In this document: piece after piece, positions 8,501 to 9,720 of the stretch
Layout of the letters: each line of letters starts with the position of its first letter
How positions within the stretch are numbered: the stretch's first letter is position 1
From: Chryseobacterium sp. UBA6632
GTDB taxonomy: Bacteria; Bacteroidota; Bacteroidia; Flavobacteriales; Weeksellaceae
Direction of reading: 5' to 3'
Length of the DNA: 9,720 bases
NCBI GenBank assembly: GCA_002455915.1
Contig: DKLU01000439.1
Location: 1 to 9,720 of the forward strand
The notes under the pieces: generated by a model
Databases searched by the model: none
What the model saw: only the letters and a program-made list of their open reading frames with translations
What the model was told of the DNA's origin: nothing
Program-made: the position numbers and the translations under genes

Positions 8501-8629
8501 CTGATTAGATTTAATACCTAGCTGGGCGAATGTGATCGCTGAGTTTTCATACACTAATGCTGTTTTTTGGGGATTAAGTTCTACAGCATCCTCGATTAAC
8601 GATAAAACGTCTGTGTCTTTTGTTAACAT
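2570..8629 (-). CDS. Dimodular non-ribosomal peptide synthetase, A-T-C-A-T-R, releasing a dipeptide aldehyde
   Basis: This 2019-residue enzyme carries domains in the order adenylation 1 (about 10-490), carrier 1 (510-580, S541), condensation (595-1005), adenylation 2 (1028-1515), carrier 2 (1535-1605, S1567) and terminal NAD(P)H-dependent thioester reductase (1650-2019). Every domain keeps its recognisable core residues, and there is no frameshift or truncation. The N-terminus begins directly with an adenylation domain, so module 1 is an initiation module and the product should have a free amine. There is no epimerase, methylation or thioesterase domain. Expected chemistry: activation of two amino acids, one peptide bond, reductive release as an aldehyde, then probably spontaneous ring closure to a dihydropyrazinone, as shown for S. 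aureus AusA, which has the same domain order. The transferase gene abuts it and a methyltransferase gene diverges from its promoter. The ATG at 8629 is preferred because the adenylation domain starts within ten residues and the leader is A-rich, as is usual in Bacteroidota. Substrates cannot be assigned. Confidence 0.95.
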   Translation of the reverse strand: MLTKDTDVLSLIEDAVELNPQKTALVYENSAITFAQLGIKSNQLSNYLKMRGVFTDVPLCFCLNQSIDRVIAMLSIWKAGGAYVSLDPLYPDHRLQHILNDTDSPILITTKKYSEKFKFYKGEIILIDEHQKEIEKMPSQNFYPDISNGLAYLAYTSGSTGIPKAVMAEHKGLGNFVRYFGEILAPQKNDSALNISSSNFDGIVLDLWVPLSLGITTFLYPDNRIVGEALLDYIRKNNISVLPYLPVSILATLPTDQSIGNLRKIFTGGEAPIANVIEAWKKKVELINMYGPTETTVVVCNFKFDEEHPLNTIGKPLNNVDFYVLDEEMKILPVNEVGELYIGGIQVSRGYYNQPELTIERFLQITDPDGKPARIYKTGDLVRRLEDDTIEFVGRADQQVKIRGFRVEPAEIEETIKRAHLVENCVIIIQEECNEKQMICFYKNSKEKETFPEDLRSYLFEKLPSYMIPSKFIEIDNFPLTANGKVDKYILKNLEIQEEKRKNFTAPKTETQQQLALVFSEVLKMKVIGIDDNFFKFGGNSILAYKLISKIRKELQYPLQTSDLFLYPTINELENYIHNHDFTQNNEKFSLSEDKQPQLSVQQQSLWFLDQLHGSTAYNVGALYPLNKHTNIAKLGSSIQKLLKKHVVLRTIIDDKNPQPTTIELSANNWLLQTLHQSEDLQEILQIPFDLRRDYMLRAYVIYENNQPHSLFLIVHHIVTDGWAMPLIIDEINTIYSQSQENCESFNLINYQKYIQWQSQQNQENGIIFWKNYLDNVPVLQIAQDFKKQQSHSDSGKQFCFELDEHLTTKLRKISTENSTTLYTTLLSAFGLLLQYYSGQSDICISSPSANRPHQFDKTIGYFANMLPIRLKIEGNPTFLDLLKLNREMISDIFQNESIPLETIISHVVKDRFTGHNPLFQHVFVLQNPVEETENSDPINSSEVEWIFNGKAKFDLQFEAFPIHQKLIFNIDYSDVLFKQKTIAEMARAFQYILESVSEFPDQNIGSIDIYSVIKNDKNEFIEIFETPKTFIQLFEDQVKKYPDKTALIFSGMGISYHELNEKSSKIAEILIVKGIKKGDFVACFQDQSIERIISLLGIIKAGAAYVPLDTAYPSERINTILNDTAAKVVISSEKSKNTEIAGDISVLFIEDLMKISLENIRESYSDTHSENDLAYVIHTSGTTGTPKGVLIEHQSLGNFITEYGKLLNITTVDRTLQFSPYNFDGSVIDLWIPLAYGSTVHLYPNNKLLGKHLADFLLLHEISVIPFISPSVLSTIPQCIEFPSLKTIGTGAEVCPKQVINHWRTKVKFINMYGPTECTVAVNQFIFDNIHPENTIGTAIKNMQLYVLDQYQRKLPSGVIGELYISGIQLSRGYLNEPELTAEKFIKNPFIDNENSIFSKMYKTGDQIRSLTDGMLEYVGRADHQVKIRGYRIELSEVENAIYHIKGVEKAIVLVHSYSESVKSLRAFIVGNIEINSIRNELSKKLPSYMIPNEIYFTENIPLKSNGKTDIISLNEIAEKFKSENQENQEEPANEYERIIKEVWVEVLQRNITNMEDDFFYLGGHSLLLTKLYNRLYKHFPNKLSLSELYINSSIRKLAQLIQERDLNPEIQDYDLGADSLTEEIKKDATIDPNYFQFNVTEKGDFENPKAILLTGVTGFVGVNLLMELLQSNDADIYLLIRAEDENHAKRRLFETMEDQIISTSYDEKRVKFLAGDLAKPYLGLKQTIYTILTQTIDIVYHAGSSVNFIQPYSYMKSANVDALHTMINFVTTHKLKQLSLLSTVGVFSWEHYFTKPTLIKENTDTTSALKYLSRDMGYIQSKWVMEQVAQEAIKQGVPIIIFRLGYVFCHSLTGATAKYQWWSSLIKTCIQLKCYPILIDQKEELTMVDFVSKSIAYISRNPQAIGEIFHLSPETEDNMTVMDFFEFLRSELNFELKPIPYHEWMQLWENDENSPLYPLLNLFKFKAYDNKAIIEIHQNTPDFDISNTKKFLSGSKIDNTKINKNNVEAFCKYLGIL
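2573..3682 (-). other. NRPS terminal thioester reductase (R) domain
   Basis: This is an extended short-chain-dehydrogenase fold of the kind found in Lys2 and carboxylic acid reductases. It has the nucleotide loop TGVTGFVG (1656-1663), YLLIRA (1679-1684), HAGSSVNF (1743-1750), a catalytic Thr in LLSTVGVF (1782-1789, T1785) and Y1820/K1824 in the YxxxK motif. All catalytic positions are filled, so reductive release of the peptidyl thioester is expected instead of hydrolysis. Whether it stops at the aldehyde or goes on to the alcohol cannot be read from the sequence. Confidence 0.9.
3815..5548 (-). other. NRPS module 2: adenylation plus carrier domain
   Basis: Core motifs: KAGAAYVPLDTAYP (1101-1114), HTSGTTGTPK (1179-1188), NMYGPTECT (1312-1320), YKTGD (1403-1407), GRADHQVKIRGYR (1421-1433) and catalytic K1509 in KSNGK. 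By-eye specificity residues are D1225 G1226 I1229 P1267 G1290 G1292 M1313 V1321 A1322 K1509. Seven of the ten match module 1. The carrier domain has LGGHSL with attachment serine S1567. A charged linker rich in Glu, Asn and Gln (about 1519-1537) joins the two domains. Confidence 0.88.
5615..6847 (-). other. NRPS condensation domain
   Basis: The opening LSVQQQSLWFLDQL (599-612) matches the first condensation motif. HVVLRT (646-651), the catalytic HHIVTDG (716-722, second His H717, with D721), YIQWQ (754-758), IGYFANMLPIR (860-870) and HNPLFQ (916-921) follow in order. All expected catalytic residues are there, so the domain should form the single peptide bond between the two loaded amino acids. 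No epimerase precedes it, which fits an L-L type, though I did not separate the subtypes formally. Confidence 0.9.
6890..8602 (-). other. NRPS module 1: adenylation plus carrier domain (initiation module)
   Basis: Adenylation core motifs: KAGGAYVSLDPLYP (78-91), YTSGSTGIPK (155-164), NMYGPTETT (288-296), YKTGD (376-380), GRADQQVKIRGFR (394-406) and catalytic K485 in TANGK. The aspartate that grips the amino group of an alpha-amino acid is present (D201, in FDG). Aligned by eye to GrsA, the ten-residue specificity code reads D201 G202 L205 P243 F266 G268 M289 V297 V298 K485. I know of no matching published code. The pocket looks hydrophobic. The carrier domain has FGGNSI with attachment serine S541. 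Confidence 0.88.
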
Positions 8630-8741
8630 TTTGTTGCGATTTGGTTGGTTAGTTTTAAATTTTTTTAATGAAAGTAAATTTATATAAAAAAAATAATTAA
8701 TTTCACATATTGTTGAATTTTTAGTATCAATAATTATTAAT
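8630..8741. promoter_or_regulatory. Divergent AT-rich promoter region between the NRPS and the methyltransferase
   Basis: These 112 bases are very AT-rich and must hold the start signals for both divergent genes. On the minus strand TAAATTTA (8682-8675) is one base off the Bacteroidota TAnnTTTG element and would give the NRPS a leader of roughly 40 bases, but the upstream TTTG partner is weak (TGTG at 8707-8704). I found no convincing promoter for the plus-strand gene. The NRPS leader contains ACTAACCAACCAAAT just before the start, and both starts follow A-rich sequence without a Shine-Dalgarno match. I saw no clear operator palindrome. Confidence 0.4.
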
Positions 8742-9720
8742 ATGAAAAAACTACCGAAAAAACCAGAACTCTCATTTAAGATGTATGAATTGATCAGCGG
8801 CTATTGGATCGCCTGCTGTATTCATTCTGTTGCACAACTAGACATTGCTGAAAAATTACTTAGCGGTTCCAAAAGTTTAGATGAATTGGCTAAGGAAACC
8901 AATTCTGATAAACAATCTCTTTACCGTTTGCTTCGTGCGGTTACCAGCGTCGGGATTTTTGAAGAAAAAAATGATGGTACTTTTGAACTGAATGATTTCG
9001 GGGGCACCTTACTGTCGGATGTCCCGGGATCAGTAAAACCTTGGGCACTCGCAAATTTAGGAGAGCATTACAAAGCTTTCGGAAATCTTACTTACGGTGT
9101 AAAAACCGGAAAGGTACCTTTTGACGATGCATATGGAATTCCGGTATGGGAATATTATAAGCAAAATCCTGAAGCTGGAGCTAATTTAGCAAAAGCAATG
9201 GCGGGAATGTCTGGTGCAGTTTTAAAAGCGATTATTGATGTTTATGATTTCAAGCCCCATAAGAAGATTACAGATATTGGAGGTGGAAATGGAGCGCTAC
9301 TATTTGCCGTCTTGGACACAGCACCAGATAGCGTCGGGATTGTTTTTGATCAGCCTTATATAGTGGAACAAACCGTTAATTTAATTCCACCCGACATGAA
9401 ACACAGATGTATGGTAATGGGAGGTAGTTTTTTCGAAGAACTTCCTGCTGATCAGGATCTTTATATGACAAAATGGGTAATACATGATTGGAACGATGAA
9501 GAATCAATCAGAATTTTAAAAAATATTTATAAAGCAATGCCTGTCGGAAGTAAATTATTAATCATAGATTCTGTAATTCCTGATGATTCTGAAAATAAAC
9601 CTCATGCCGGTAAGTTGTTGGATATTAATATAATGGCTATGACAACCGGAAAAGAGAGAACTCTAAGTGAATTTAAATATCTTGTTGAGCAATCTGGGCT
9701 TACTTTTAAAAAGTTAATTC
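8742..9720 (+). CDS. SAM-dependent O-methyltransferase, plant caffeate/acetylserotonin OMT type, 3' end cut by window edge
   Basis: The frame is open from an ATG at 8742 to the right edge, giving 326 residues. The family is usually 330-370 residues, so the C-terminus is almost complete. Residues 1-100 form the winged-helix dimerisation domain typical of this class (SLDELAKETN and SLYRLLRAV, 45-67). The catalytic domain has the SAM loop DIGGGNG (178-184), FDQPYIVE (202-209), GGSFFEELP (227-235), KWVIHDWNDEE (244-254) with the likely catalytic base H248, and GKERTLSEF (303-311). One of the usual acidic helpers is Asp (D276) and not Glu. It should transfer a methyl group from SAM to a hydroxyl, often phenolic or heteroaromatic, in the cytosol. 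It diverges from the NRPS gene with 112 bases between starts, so it may share regulation and tailor the peptide product. That link is inferred; a role in another pathway to the right cannot be excluded. Confidence 0.9.
   Translation, partial: MKKLPKKPELSFKMYELISGYWIACCIHSVAQLDIAEKLLSGSKSLDELAKETNSDKQSLYRLLRAVTSVGIFEEKNDGTFELNDFGGTLLSDVPGSVKPWALANLGEHYKAFGNLTYGVKTGKVPFDDAYGIPVWEYYKQNPEAGANLAKAMAGMSGAVLKAIIDVYDFKPHKKITDIGGGNGALLFAVLDTAPDSVGIVFDQPYIVEQTVNLIPPDMKHRCMVMGGSFFEELPADQDLYMTKWVIHDWNDEESIRILKNIYKAMPVGSKLLIIDSVIPDDSENKPHAGKLLDINIMAMTTGKERTLSEFKYLVEQSGLTFKKLI

Overview
The window looks like chromosomal DNA of a Bacteroidota flavobacterium, probably Chryseobacterium or a close relative in the Weeksellaceae. 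The basis is AT-rich DNA, A-rich leaders without clear Shine-Dalgarno sequences, one candidate promoter resembling the Bacteroidota TTTG / TAnnTTTG type, and the look of the encoded proteins. The genus is an inference from general resemblance, not from a search.

Layout: five genes lie on the minus strand and one on the plus strand, and almost all of the DNA is coding. Read in the direction of transcription, the minus-strand block starts at 8629. It holds a 2019-residue dimodular non-ribosomal peptide synthetase (NRPS) with domains A-T-C-A-T-R (8629 to 2570). Next is a Sfp-type phosphopantetheinyl transferase (2569 to 1928) whose ATG directly abuts the NRPS stop codon. After a 59-base gap come an HPP-family membrane protein (1868 to 1266), a small zinc-ribbon protein of unknown function (1259 to 915) and a TIGR01777-type nucleotide-sugar-epimerase-like protein (887 to beyond the left edge). 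The last three look like ordinary housekeeping or accessory genes. On the plus strand, 8742 to the right edge encodes a plant-type SAM-dependent O-methyltransferase, divergent from the NRPS across a 112-base AT-rich spacer.

How the genes could work together: the transferase would install phosphopantetheine on the two carrier domains. Module 1 has no condensation domain and so starts with a free amino acid. The single C domain would make one peptide bond, and the terminal reductase would release a dipeptide aldehyde using NAD(P)H. This is the same logic as the Staphylococcus aureus aureusimine pair AusA/AusB, whose aldehyde cyclises to a dihydropyrazinone and oxidises to a pyrazinone. The divergent methyltransferase could methylate the hydroxyl of such a product, which would make a methoxypyrazine, but that link is inference. 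Both adenylation domains have odd, closely related specificity codes that I cannot assign to amino acids. This NRPS, transferase and methyltransferase locus is the candidate for a previously undescribed system.

No stretch over 300 bases lacks a gene. I saw no tRNA, rRNA, CRISPR array, insertion sequence or convincing terminator hairpin.
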